Below are positions 8,482-16,992 of a stretch of DNA of 32,815 nucleotides, in pieces. Both the position numbers and the translations under genes were made by a program. The stretch's first letter is position 1; each line of letters begins with the position of its first letter. A model generated the notes under the pieces. It was not told the DNA's origin. It searched no databases and saw only the letters and a list, made by a program, of their open reading frames with translations. Location of the stretch: contig QJWJ01000020.1 of assembly GCA_003235365.1 (NCBI GenBank), forward strand, positions 1 through 32,815, written 5' to 3'. The DNA comes from Deltaproteobacteria bacterium (GTDB lineage: Bacteria > Myxococcota_A > Polyangia > Polyangiales > Polyangiaceae).

Positions 8482-10743
8482 ATGTCCGCACACGCCAAGG
8501 ACCCTCCGGTCGTACTCGTGGAAGAAGCGAGCGGGGTCGGTACTTTGCCTCAAGTGGACGATGACGACGTGCAGCGCCGTTCGCAGTACTCCGCGGTCGA
8601 ACCCGTCGACGACACGAACAAGTTCGGAACCTATCTCGGAGTATACCGACCGACGATTCTCACGCTTTTCGGCGTGATCATGTACATCCGCATGGGCTGG
8701 GTCGTCGGCAACGCCGGCCTACTCGGTGCGCTGGGTGTCCTGCTGCTCACGTTCGTCATCACGGGTACCGCGGCGTTGGCGCTGTCCAGCGTCGCGACGA
8801 ACATCCGGTTGCGCGCCGGCGGTGTCTTTGCCCTGGTTTCCCAGTCGCTGGGGCTCGAAGCGGGCGGAGCGATCGGAGTTCCGCTGTATCTCGCTCAATC
8901 GATGGGCGCGGCGCTGTACATCTACGGCTTCGCCGAAGGCTGGCAGTTTCTGTTTCCGACCCACCCCCAGTGGGCCGTCGTGGGTGCGGTCTACCTCGTC
9001 GCTTTCGGTCTATCGATGATCTCGGAACGGCTGGTACTACGGCTGCAGCTGATCGTCCTCGTCGGCGTCGTCGTGGCACTCGGCAGCATGGTCGGTGGGT
9101 TCTGGACGAACGAGCTTCGCGAACCGAAGCTGTGGGGGAACTACGAGGCGGGAAGCATTTGGTTGCTGTTTGCGATCTTCTTCCCCGCGGGAACGGGCAT
9201 CAAGGTCGGCGCGAGCCTGTCCGGCAAGCTCAAGGACCCGCGGCGCAGCGTGCCGCTCGGAACGATGGCCGCATGGGGCACTGCGCTGGTGACGTACGCA
9301 ACGCTGATCATCTGGTACAGCGTGGTCGCCTCCCCCGACGAGTTGCGAAACGACTACATGATCGCGATCGAGCGTGCTGCTTGGGGGCCTGCGGTGTTGA
9401 TTGGGCTGCTCTCTTCATGCGCCTCGGCGACCCTCAGCAGCCTGGTGGCGGCGCCAAACGTGTTGGCGGCACTCGCCAAGCACCGAGTCGTGCCATGGGG
9501 CAACAAGCTCGCCCCCAAGAGTGATGCCGACACGCCACGCAAGGCAGCCATGGTCAATGGTGCGGTTGTCGGCGGAACGTTGTTACTCGGCGACCTCAAT
9601 GCGGTCGCCCAACTGATCACGATGTTCTTCCTGATCACCTACGCGACGCTGAACCTCGTGGTGATGATCGAGCAGAGCTTGGCGTTGGTCTCGTTTCGCC
9701 CGACGTTTCGCGTGCCGGTCTGGGTTCCGATCATCGGTGCGGTCGCCAGTGTGTTTGCGATGACCATCACCAACCCCGCGTTCGGCTTGGTCGCGCTGAG
9801 CGTGGTCGTCGCTCTGTATGTTTACCTCGAACGAAAACAACTCGAGACGCCTTGGGAGACTGTTCGCTCCGGGATCTTCCTGGCCATGGCGGACTGGGCC
9901 GCACGGCAGACGCAACGGGTCGCCGGCGACGCCAACGAACGGGCGTGGAAACCCGACGTGTTGGTGCCGATCCAACGCGAAGAACAGCTGCGTGGGGACT
10001 ACCGTCTGCTTCTCGACATGGTTCGTCCACGCGGTTCGATTCAGGTGTACTACCTCACGGAGAGCCCCGACGAGGGACCGCCCCATGGCCTGGACAGGTT
10101 CGTTCAGGGCCTGCGCAGCGCGCGCCTGTACGCCACGCTTTCGGCCGTTTTTGCCAAAGATATCGTAGACTTGACACGCATGACGGCGCGCGTTCTCAAG
10201 GACGTCTTCTTTCGCCCCAACGTGCTGTTCGTCAACGTCGAAGGGCGGAGCGACGTCGAGTTGCGGCAACTGATCTCGATCGCGCGCGAATCGCAGATGG
10301 CCGTCGCGTTTCTGATGGTGCACCCGACGGCTCGGCTAGGGCGCGAACGCGACGTCACGGTGTGGGTGCGAGATCAATCGCCGCATTGGGAGCTCGGCTT
10401 GCGCCTGGCCAACCTCGACGTCGCGTTGCTTCTCGGCTACCAGCTCAACCGCAACTGGCGCGGGCACCTGCGTCTGCGCACCGTCGTCAGCTTCCCACAA
10501 CACGTCGAGCACGCGCGCACCTTCTTGCACCGTATCATTCGAGATGCGCGCTTACCCCACGGCGAGGTGGCCGTCGACTGTGGCAACTTCGAACAGGCCC
10601 TGGAGGCGGCGGAAGACACTGATCTGAACATCTTCGGCCTACCCGCCGAGGTGAGCGTGGAGCAGCTCCGCAAACTGTCGCTGCGCACCCGCGGCTCGTG
10701 CGTTTTCGTCATGGACTCGGGGCACGAATCCGCCCTGGCATGA
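8482..10743 (+). CDS. SLC12-type cation-chloride cotransporter homologue
   Basis: This 753-residue membrane protein of the APC superfamily resembles the SLC12 (Na-K-Cl/K-Cl cotransporter) family. After an acidic N-terminal tail of about 45 residues, it reads FGTYLGVYRPTILTLFGVIMYIRMGWVVGNAG, seen here at about 48-79 and matching the SLC12 TM1 signature. Roughly 11-12 hydrophobic segments follow to about residue 455. A conserved intracellular loop contains GTGIKVGASLSGKLKDPRRS, and another contains SSLVAAPNVLAALAKH. The last about 290 residues are a soluble C-terminal domain with alternating strands and helices, as in eukaryotic and archaeal homologues. Ion specificity cannot be read from the sequence. 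The ATG at 8482 is preferred over a GTG at 8374, because the intervening codons include a rare TTA and look non-coding. It is transcribed alone, divergent from the HDOD gene. Confidence 0.87.
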   Translation: MSAHAKDPPVVLVEEASGVGTLPQVDDDDVQRRSQYSAVEPVDDTNKFGTYLGVYRPTILTLFGVIMYIRMGWVVGNAGLLGALGVLLLTFVITGTAALALSSVATNIRLRAGGVFALVSQSLGLEAGGAIGVPLYLAQSMGAALYIYGFAEGWQFLFPTHPQWAVVGAVYLVAFGLSMISERLVLRLQLIVLVGVVVALGSMVGGFWTNELREPKLWGNYEAGSIWLLFAIFFPAGTGIKVGASLSGKLKDPRRSVPLGTMAAWGTALVTYATLIIWYSVVASPDELRNDYMIAIERAAWGPAVLIGLLSSCASATLSSLVAAPNVLAALAKHRVVPWGNKLAPKSDADTPRKAAMVNGAVVGGTLLLGDLNAVAQLITMFFLITYATLNLVVMIEQSLALVSFRPTFRVPVWVPIIGAVASVFAMTITNPAFGLVALSVVVALYVYLERKQLETPWETVRSGIFLAMADWAARQTQRVAGDANERAWKPDVLVPIQREEQLRGDYRLLLDMVRPRGSIQVYYLTESPDEGPPHGLDRFVQGLRSARLYATLSAVFAKDIVDLTRMTARVLKDVFFRPNVLFVNVEGRSDVELRQLISIARESQMAVAFLMVHPTARLGRERDVTVWVRDQSPHWELGLRLANLDVALLLGYQLNRNWRGHLRLRTVVSFPQHVEHARTFLHRIIRDARLPHGEVAVDCGNFEQALEAAEDTDLNIFGLPAEVSVEQLRKLSLRTRGSCVFVMDSGHESALA

Positions 10744-11151
10744 CCGCACGAGACGTCATTTCGATCCGAGTGGGAAAACGGCAATCGCGATAGCCGCCGA
10801 GTTCGAGGGACGCATCGCGGTAGGCACCGATGGCCGGCCCGGCTCCGTGACCTCGGGCGTCGTAGGGCCAAGGGGCGCCTCGGCGGAACCTAGGAGGGCG
10901 CGGGAGCGAACCCATCGACTGCGCGCCCATTTCAGACGGTTGTCCAGGCCCTGAGCTAGCGTCCATCTTGTGGAATGAAGCGGGTACGACCTGCGACGAA
11001 GGCAGAGGCGTCAGCGGCGGGCCGGGCGCGCCGATCGTGCAGCCTACCCTCGACCTCGACCTGTGAACAATGTCATCGACGTACTCGTGATTTTTGGGCC
11101 GCACGGCGACGGCCGCTGAAGACCGAGCCGTTTCGTGGCAGACTTGATCCC
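10744..11151. other. Intergenic stretch, nothing recognised
   Basis: About 400 bases follow the transporter gene. The frame of the next gene is open back to an ATG at 10975, but its first 59 residues are Arg-rich and lack the hydrophobic pattern of the rest, so I leave them out. A reverse-strand frame across this region (10709-11194) also has poor composition. I see no tRNA or clear terminator. Confidence 0.4.
11139..11144 (+). promoter_or_regulatory. Candidate -10 element directly before the DCC gene
   Basis: TG, one base, then CAGACT (11139-11144) lies seven bases before the ATG at 11152. CTGAAG is 17 bases further upstream (11116-11121) and is a weak -35 match. No Shine-Dalgarno is present. 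The arrangement is like the ones before the transporter gene and ilvD and suggests a leaderless transcript. Confidence 0.3.
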
Positions 11152-12210
11152 ATGTGGCTAGCGCCATCCAGACGCGCGCAAGTGTCCCCAACACCTCACC
11201 AATTCGCGATGTACCGCATCGTCTTGGGTGTCTGCGTCGTGATCGCGCTGAGCGTTCGAACCGCCGACAGCACCGGGTGGTTGGACCTTCCCCGCGCAGC
11301 CCGGAACATCCTACACGTGTTGCCTTTCCTGGTCGGGCTGGGATTGTCGATCGGCGCCTTTCGCCGCTGGTTCAGCGTAGCCGCCGCAGCACTCGCGATC
11401 GCACTGACAGCACTAGGTTACAGCGCGTGGCAGGTGACAGGAATCGTCTTGGCTCACTGTGGCCTCGTCGCAGCAATCCCCAAAGGCGAACCGTGGGCAG
11501 CATTCGCCGACACCGAACGCCTCCCCGCAGCAGCGCACTGGTACCCGGCGGCGTGGGCTGTCGCCCTGTGCTCGGCCTGGCTTTCGATCGCGTCGAACAA
11601 CGACTCCGCGCTGGCGATCGCACTGGGCGTCGTAGTGACATTGCTGGTGGTAGCGATCGCTGCCCTCGGACCGACCAAAGTGCTAGCCCCGGCCTGCCTG
11701 ATCGCAGTACTTCTGCTCGGTCTACTCGGTGGTCATGGCACATCGAGCACTGCGCTCTGGCTACCGCTGGCGTTGGCTTGCGTCAGCCTGGACTGGTTGC
11801 CAGGACGAACGCCGCAAGGTGAGCCGCCCGTGGTGTTCTTCGACGGCGAGTGCGGAATGTGTGATGGCGGGATGCAACTCATCGTAGCGGAAGATCTGCG
11901 AGGAATGCTCAAGCTCGCCCCGCTCCAGGGCGAGGCGAGCCAGCGCCTGCTGCATCGTTTACCTGACGCCGCCCTAGAAACGATGATCATCCTCGACGCG
12001 GGCCACCAGTACGCTCGCTCTGACGGCGCGCTGCGCATCGCGGAATACCTCGGCGGCATCTGGCGCTTGGTCACTCCGATTTCAGTGCTGCCGAACACCC
12101 TCCGCGACGCGATCTACGACTGGGTCGCTAAAAACCGATACTCGTGGTTCGGCAAGCTCGAGGCTTGTCGTATCCCCACGCCATCCGAACGAACTCGCTA
12201 CCTCGAGTGA
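11152..12210 (+). CDS. DCC (DUF393) thiol-disulfide oxidoreductase fused to a membrane domain
   Basis: This 352-residue protein has about six hydrophobic segments in residues 20-215 and a soluble C-terminal DCC domain from about 226. The DCC signature is FFDGECGMCDGG, with Asp231, Cys234 and Cys237 forming the DxxCxxC motif that names the family. It is followed by a LAPLQG strand typical of DUF393. DCC proteins have a thioredoxin-like fold and are presumed thiol-disulfide oxidoreductases. The membrane half resembles the HTTM-type regions often joined to DCC domains, but that is only a general resemblance. The start is taken at the ATG at 11152. An open frame continues upstream to 10975. A hairpin at 12243-12272 follows the stop. 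It is monocistronic by position. Confidence 0.8.
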   Translation: MWLAPSRRAQVSPTPHQFAMYRIVLGVCVVIALSVRTADSTGWLDLPRAARNILHVLPFLVGLGLSIGAFRRWFSVAAAALAIALTALGYSAWQVTGIVLAHCGLVAAIPKGEPWAAFADTERLPAAAHWYPAAWAVALCSAWLSIASNNDSALAIALGVVVTLLVVAIAALGPTKVLAPACLIAVLLLGLLGGHGTSSTALWLPLALACVSLDWLPGRTPQGEPPVVFFDGECGMCDGGMQLIVAEDLRGMLKLAPLQGEASQRLLHRLPDAALETMIILDAGHQYARSDGALRIAEYLGGIWRLVTPISVLPNTLRDAIYDWVAKNRYSWFGKLEACRIPTPSERTRYLE

Positions 12211-12242
12211 GGGATTGCACCTCGAAGCAACGGGGGCAACGA

Positions 12243-12272
12243 GCCGGCGTCGCTCCGACTCGGCACGCCGGC
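12243..12272 (+). terminator. Hairpin downstream of the DCC gene
   Basis: GCCGGCGT and ACGCCGGC form a perfect 8-bp stem with a 14-base loop, 32 bases after the DCC stop codon. There is no T-run. A terminator or 3'-end hairpin is likely, since ilvD behind it has its own candidate promoter. Confidence 0.45.
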
Positions 12273-12359
12273 AAGATCCGTTTGTAGGCGAATTCCACTG
12301 GGTTCTCAGCGGGACGGTTCCGCACGGGGGAACGCCGTCGAGCCGCGCGCAAAAGCAGT

Positions 12360-12388
12360 TTGCGTCGCCGCAGTCGGAGCACTAGGTT
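12360..12388 (+). promoter_or_regulatory. Candidate ilvD promoter giving a leaderless mRNA
   Basis: TTGCGT (12360-12365) and TAGGTT (12383-12388) are separated by exactly 17 bases and resemble -35 and -10 hexamers. The -10 ends seven bases before the ilvD ATG at 12396, which has no Shine-Dalgarno. Transcription would therefore start at or just before the A of ATG. No attenuator-like leader peptide is visible. Confidence 0.45.
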
Positions 12389-12395
12389 GCCCGCC

Positions 12396-14261
12396 ATGTC
12401 CGGATATCGAAGCCGCACCTCCACACATGGTCGAAACATGGCCGGCGCCCGCGCGCTTTGGCGCGCGACGGGGATGACCGACTCCGACTTCGAAAAGCCC
12501 ATCATTGCCATCGCCAACAGCTTCACCCAGTTCGTGCCGGGACACGTGCATCTACACGACGTCGGACAACGCGTGAAGAAGGTGATCGATGCCGCGGGCG
12601 GCTACGGCGTCGAGTTCAACACGATTGCCGTCGACGATGGCATCGCGATGGGTCATGACGGCATGCTCTACTCGCTGCCCAGTCGTGAATTGATCGCCGA
12701 CAGCGTCGAATACATGGTCAACGCGCACTGCGCCGATGCTCTGATCTGCATCTCGAACTGCGACAAAATCACGCCGGGAATGTTGCTCGCGACAATGCGC
12801 CTGAACGTCCCGACCATCTTCGTCTCTGGTGGTCCGATGGAGGCAGGCAAGACCGAGGGCACCCACGACGCGCAGGGCAAACGTCTCGTGCGCAAGCTCG
12901 ACTTGATCGACGCGATGATCGCGGCCGGGGACGACAAGGTGAGCGATGACGAGGTGCTGCAACTGGAACGGTCCGCTTGTCCCACCTGCGGTTCGTGCTC
13001 CGGCATGTTCACTGCTAACAGCATGAACTGTCTGAACGAGGCCCTCGGTTTGGGCCTCCCGGGGAACGGCACGATTCTGGCGACCCATGCGCAGCGGTGG
13101 AATCTGTTCGAACGCGCCGCGCAGCGGATCGTCGAAATGGCCAAGGAACACTATCTCGACGGTAATCAGAGGGTTTTGCCTCGCAGCATTGCCAGTTTCG
13201 CAGCCTTCGAGAACGCGATGACTCTCGACATTGCGATGGGCGGATCGACCAATACCGTGTTGCACATTCTGGCCGTTGCCCAAGAAGCCGGTGTCGACTT
13301 CACGATGGCCGACATCGACCGCCTCTCACGACGCGTCCCCAATTTGTGCAAGGTCGCGCCCGCGTCGCACTATCACGTCGAAGACGTTCACCGCGCGGGC
13401 GGTATCTTCACCATCCTCGGCGAACTCGACCGCGCGGGGCTGCTCGACACGACCGTGTCCACCGTCCACGGCGAGACGCTGAAGGAAGCTCTGGACGCCC
13501 ACGACATTCGCCGACCCACCGCGCACGACTCCGCGCGGCGATTGGCCTTGGCCGCGCCCGGCGGCGTGCGCACGACCGTGGCGTTTTCACAAGACAAGTA
13601 CTTCGACAAGACCGACGACGATGCGCAGAATGGCTGTATTCGCACCAAAGCCCATGCCTACAGCCAAGACGGCGGCCTAGCCGTACTCTACGGCAACATC
13701 GCACTCGACGGTTGCATCGTCAAAACCGCGGGAGTCGATGAATCCATCCTGCGCTTCGAAGGGAAGGCGCGCGTCTTTCACTCTCAAGACACGGCTTGCG
13801 AAGCCATCCTCGCCGACCAGATCAAAGCGGGAGACGTGGTGGTGATCGTGTACGAGGGCCCCAAGGGCGGCCCTGGCATGCAGGAGATGCTCTACCCGAC
13901 TTCCTTCCTGAAGTCGAAAGGGCTCGGCAAAGCGTGCGCGCTCATCACCGATGGCCGCTTCAGCGGTGGCACCAGCGGACTGAGCATCGGGCACGCCTCG
14001 CCCGAAGCGGCAGAAGGCGGAGCGTTGGGTCTCGTCGAAGAGGGCGACACCATTGCGATCGACATCCCCAATCGCACCATCGACGTCGTATTGCCCGACG
14101 GTGAACTCGAACGCCGGCGCGCGGCGATGGAAGCCAAAGGCGGTGCGGCGTGGAAGCCCAATCGCACTCGGCATGTTTCGCAGGCATTGCGAGCCTACGC
14201 GATGATGACGACGAGCGCGGCCCGCGGCGCAATACGTGACGTCAGTCAGATCGAGAAGTAG
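12396..14261 (+). CDS. ilvD: Dihydroxy-acid dehydratase
   Basis: This 621-residue enzyme is co-linear with the E. coli enzyme (616 aa) from the first residues ([19 protein letters not shown]). It dehydrates 2,3-dihydroxy-isovalerate and 2,3-dihydroxy-3-methylvalerate to the keto acids of valine/leucine/pantothenate and isoleucine. Cluster and metal residues are visible: Cys122 in [11 protein letters not shown], then Cys195, Cys198 and Cys201 in [11 protein letters not shown], and the acidic pair in [14 protein letters not shown]. The segment [10 protein letters not shown] lacks the extra Cys of the plant and mycobacterial 2Fe-2S type. It therefore looks like the E. coli-type enzyme, which carries an oxygen-sensitive 4Fe-4S cluster. 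The ATG at 12396 matches the family N-terminus, so I reject an upstream start at 12360. The gene converges on panP. cimA, which supplies the isoleucine branch, lies 4 kb away on the other strand. Confidence 0.98.
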   Translation: MSGYRSRTSTHGRNMAGARALWRATGMTDSDFEKPIIAIANSFTQFVPGHVHLHDVGQRVKKVIDAAGGYGVEFNTIAVDDGIAMGHDGMLYSLPSRELIADSVEYMVNAHCADALICISNCDKITPGMLLATMRLNVPTIFVSGGPMEAGKTEGTHDAQGKRLVRKLDLIDAMIAAGDDKVSDDEVLQLERSACPTCGSCSGMFTANSMNCLNEALGLGLPGNGTILATHAQRWNLFERAAQRIVEMAKEHYLDGNQRVLPRSIASFAAFENAMTLDIAMGGSTNTVLHILAVAQEAGVDFTMADIDRLSRRVPNLCKVAPASHYHVEDVHRAGGIFTILGELDRAGLLDTTVSTVHGETLKEALDAHDIRRPTAHDSARRLALAAPGGVRTTVAFSQDKYFDKTDDDAQNGCIRTKAHAYSQDGGLAVLYGNIALDGCIVKTAGVDESILRFEGKARVFHSQDTACEAILADQIKAGDVVVIVYEGPKGGPGMQEMLYPTSFLKSKGLGKACALITDGRFSGGTSGLSIGHASPEAAEGGALGLVEEGDTIAIDIPNRTIDVVLPDGELERRRAAMEAKGGAAWKPNRTRHVSQALRAYAMMTTSAARGAIRDVSQIEK

Positions 14262-14292
14262 CGAGGGCGGGGGCGCGAGAGCGCCTTCTCGA
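14251..14292. terminator. Two-part hairpin over the ilvD stop codon
   Basis: TCGAGAAG (14251-14258), the end of the ilvD coding sequence, pairs perfectly with CTTCTCGA (14285-14292). Inside it GGCGC/GCGCC (14272-14276, 14281-14285) forms a short stem with a GAGA tetraloop. It sits between convergent ilvD and panP and has no T-run. It probably ends transcripts from one or both sides. Confidence 0.5.
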
Positions 14293-14339
14293 AGCATCGA
14301 CCTGACGTAATGGGCGGAACGAGCGCTCTCTCCTTCACG

Positions 14340-16028
14340 CTAATTTGCCAAGGCCGCAGTGCGAGCCCCGGCGCCAATGATCGTCCGAATCTGCTGCAAG
14401 ATCTTGGCTGCTGCTCCCTCACCGGCGATCTCGAGTTGTTCGTCGAGGATCTCTCGAAGGATCTCGTTCGTGGTCAACGGATTGGCGAGAACCACTCGGA
14501 ACACGACGGTCAACGCCCCGTTGGTCACCTGTGGCGTCAACGTCGTGCGCGATACGAAGCTCTTACCCTGCTCGCGCTGCGTCTTCTGCACCTCGACGGT
14601 GAGCGCATTGAGGAGCTGATGGACACCGTCGACGACGTCGGTTGGATGTGCCGCACCGTGGGCGAGCCACTGCTGCACGTCGGCTGGAACGAGACGGTAC
14701 GTGAGAATGTTCGTCTCCGGGTGTGTGACCATTTGAAAGTCGGCATCGGCATCGATCATCTCGGCGAAGTCGCGAGCACGTTCGATACCGCGATCCATCA
14801 ACAGGCCAAAACCTTGCCTGCCCAGAATACGCAAAGCGGAATGAATCAGCATCGCCATACCCGGGCGCGACCCTTCCAACGTGGCGACCCCGAGGTCACG
14901 CGACCCTTTGCGGATGATGTACTGGGCGTGGTGAATGATGCTGGAGGCAGTCATCGGATCCCGCAGCAGCACCATGCCCGCACCCATTGGAACGTGCAGC
15001 TGCTTGTGCGCATCGAGAGTCACCGAGTCCGCACGCTCGATACCCTCCAGCAAGTGCTTGTGCCGATCCGACATCAACACGGGGCCACACCAGGCCGCAT
15101 CGACGTGAAAGTGGACACCGTACTGCTGGGCGACGTCAGCAAGTTCGACGAGCGGATCGACCGCGCCGGTCTCCGTGTTGCCCGCAATCCCAATCAGCGC
15201 CAGGGGCTTGGTGTTCTCCTGCACCAATCGATCCAGCGCCTGGCGAACCAGATCGACCCGCACCTTGTTCCTCGCGTCGGTCGGTACGGTGACGAGGTCT
15301 TGCCTTCCGAGACCCAAAAGGTCGGCGGACTTGCCCAGCGAGTAGTGTCCACGCTCCGACACCACGACCGCCAGACCGTCGTAGTCGTAGTGCCGAAGAG
15401 CCCGCGCCACACCGGCAACCGCAATGCCAGGAAAGTCGCCACGAGGGCCGAGCAACCGGTTTCGCGCCATCCAAAGCGCCGTGATGTTGGCTATCGTCCC
15501 ACCGGAACCCATCACTCCCAATGGGTGCTCGGGGTCCTGCATCCAACGCTCATAGAAGGAATCGTCGAAGCCAAACACCAACCGGTGCAACATGCCGACG
15601 ACTTGCCGCTCCAGCGGAGTGAACGCCTTAGACGTCTCGGTCTTCACCAGGTTCTGGTTCAGAGCGATCATGATCTTCGACAACGGCAGCATGAAGTACG
15701 GGATCGCCGACGTCATGTGGCCGACGAAGCGCGGCGACGCGGTGTGAACCGAGTTCGCAACGACACTCTGCAGCAAGAAGTCCGTCTGATCCGAGACGAA
15801 GATCGGCTCTTCGGGAATGCGCGAGTCGGAGAAGTGTCCCTCCAGACCGCCCAGATCACGCTCGGTTGCGACGATGTGATCCTGCAAGAAACCGAGGAGA
15901 TTCTCGGAAATCTCCCGCTCAATCTTACCGAGCGTAGACTCCGGAGCCTCGGGCACCGTAAAGACACGCCGAAGGTTCGGAAGAGTCGCTTTGGCGGTTC
16001 GCCGGTTTGTGCGAGTCACGCTCTTCAC
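14340..16028 (-). CDS. panP: PLP-dependent aspartate 1-decarboxylase (PanP type)
   Basis: This 562-residue group II PLP decarboxylase of the glutamate-decarboxylase fold resembles the PanP branch, known from Vibrio and other bacteria lacking pyruvoyl PanD. The N-terminal [15 protein letters not shown] and the long [29 protein letters not shown] stretch (about 102-129) are typical. The PLP site shows [12 protein letters not shown] at about 175-186, His229, Asp310 in FHVDAAWCG, and the Schiff-base Lys342 in [10 protein letters not shown]. It makes beta-alanine from aspartate for pantothenate and CoA. The GTG at 16028 overlaps the msrA stop as GTGA, so I prefer it to a longer start at 16082 that would run 58 bases into msrA. 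A second GTG at 16019 is possible. It converges on ilvD. Glutamate decarboxylase activity cannot be excluded from sequence alone. Confidence 0.88.
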   Translation of the reverse strand: MKSVTRTNRRTAKATLPNLRRVFTVPEAPESTLGKIEREISENLLGFLQDHIVATERDLGGLEGHFSDSRIPEEPIFVSDQTDFLLQSVVANSVHTASPRFVGHMTSAIPYFMLPLSKIMIALNQNLVKTETSKAFTPLERQVVGMLHRLVFGFDDSFYERWMQDPEHPLGVMGSGGTIANITALWMARNRLLGPRGDFPGIAVAGVARALRHYDYDGLAVVVSERGHYSLGKSADLLGLGRQDLVTVPTDARNKVRVDLVRQALDRLVQENTKPLALIGIAGNTETGAVDPLVELADVAQQYGVHFHVDAAWCGPVLMSDRHKHLLEGIERADSVTLDAHKQLHVPMGAGMVLLRDPMTASSIIHHAQYIIRKGSRDLGVATLEGSRPGMAMLIHSALRILGRQGFGLLMDRGIERARDFAEMIDADADFQMVTHPETNILTYRLVPADVQQWLAHGAAHPTDVVDGVHQLLNALTVEVQKTQREQGKSFVSRTTLTPQVTNGALTVVFRVVLANPLTTNEILREILDEQLEIAGEGAAAKILQQIRTIIGAGARTAALAN

Positions 16029-16678
16029 CCGGTCACTTCGAGCCCGACAGGGCAAACGACACCAGTCCCCCCGAGCCCACAATAGCCCCGCGGATTCTTC
16101 GCGAGGTATTGCTGGTGGTACTCTTCAGCGAAGTAGAAAGGCCCCCCTTCAGTCACTTCAGTAGTGATCGTGCCATAGCCGGCGGCGGACAACCGGGCTT
16201 GATAGAGCTGCTTCGATCGTTCGGCGATGGCCAATTGTTCTGGAGAAGTGGTGTAAACCGCAGAACGATACTGAGTGCCCACATCGTTGCCCTGACGCAT
16301 CCCCTGAGTGGGGTCGTGATTCTCCCAGAATACGGCGAGCAGCGTCTCGAAGCCGATAGTATCAGGATCGTAGACGACGCGGACGACCTCGGTGTGGCCG
16401 GTCATCCCCGAGCAGGTTTCTTCGTAGGTCGGATTGTGCGTGAAGCCGCCAGCGTAACCCACTGCCGTGCTGAACACGCCGGGTAGTGACCAGAACTTCC
16501 TTTCCGCTCCCCAGAAACAGCCCATCCCGAACAACGCCACCGCGAAACCAGCGGGGATCTCGACCATGGAATTGCCGGAAACGACGTGCACACCGGAAAT
16601 GGGCATCTGCGTGTCACGCCCCTCGAGCGCCTCTGATTGGCTGGGGAGAACCGGAGCGACGAAGCCTCGCCAAGTCAT
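16025..16678 (-). CDS. msrA: Peptide methionine (S)-S-oxide reductase MsrA
   Basis: This is a 217-residue MsrA, co-linear with the E. coli enzyme (212 aa). It reduces methionine-S-sulfoxide in proteins and free methionine, using a catalytic Cys and thioredoxin-linked resolving cysteines. The catalytic motif GCFWGAE contains Cys54. The substrate and cluster motifs [21 protein letters not shown] and EEYHQQYL are present. The C-terminus has Cys200 and Cys209 as resolving residues. The ATG at 16678 matches the E. coli N-terminal length, but it has no clear Shine-Dalgarno. The frame stays open to 16795 and an upstream start would add a hydrophobic stretch ending in a Cys, discussed separately. The stop overlaps the panP GTG by four bases, so the two are probably translated together. 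Confidence 0.95.
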   Translation of the reverse strand: MTWRGFVAPVLPSQSEALEGRDTQMPISGVHVVSGNSMVEIPAGFAVALFGMGCFWGAERKFWSLPGVFSTAVGYAGGFTHNPTYEETCSGMTGHTEVVRVVYDPDTIGFETLLAVFWENHDPTQGMRQGNDVGTQYRSAVYTTSPEQLAIAERSKQLYQARLSAAGYGTITTEVTEGGPFYFAEEYHQQYLAKNPRGYCGLGGTGVVCPVGLEVTG

Positions 16679-16992
16679 GGTGCATTCATGGCCCAGGGCG
16701 CAGCCCGAGTCCAGACCCAGCAAGCCAACTGCGAGCAACTCCGAGGGTTTCAATCCGGCTCGCAAGACCAAACGGCGCCGGGTTCTCTCCCGCACCTGCC
16801 CGCCTCAAAGAACCCAGCTCGCGGTTTGCCGAAGATCCGCGCGTCTGCCGGCAGACGCGCAACGCGAATGAGAAGAGCGTTCACAACGGGTTCGGGGGCT
16901 CGACCAGCAGAGCAGCGACACTCGCGCGAACAGATACATCAATGTTTTTGGATGGTTTCCACGCCCTGGGTCGGGTGCGTCTGAAACATGGC
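16679..16992. other. Intergenic stretch with a long perfect palindrome
   Basis: About 310 bases lie between cimA and msrA, both leftward. The part nearest msrA (16679-16795) stays open in the msrA frame and could encode an N-terminal extension. The palindrome at 16839-16860 is listed separately. I see no promoter with good hexamers. Confidence 0.45.
16839..16860. repeat. 22-bp perfect palindrome between cimA and msrA
   Basis: The two 11-base halves (16839-16849 and 16850-16860) are exact reverse complements, centred on CCGG. As RNA it would give a 9-bp stem with a CCGG loop. There is no T-run on either side. It may be a terminator for cimA transcripts or an operator for msrA-panP. Confidence 0.5.

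Noticed and set aside
14310..16085. 591-codon frame antisense to panP
   Set aside because: It mirrors panP across its entire length; panP has a full catalytic motif set and the antisense product is His/Arg/Gln-rich, typical of a high-GC shadow.
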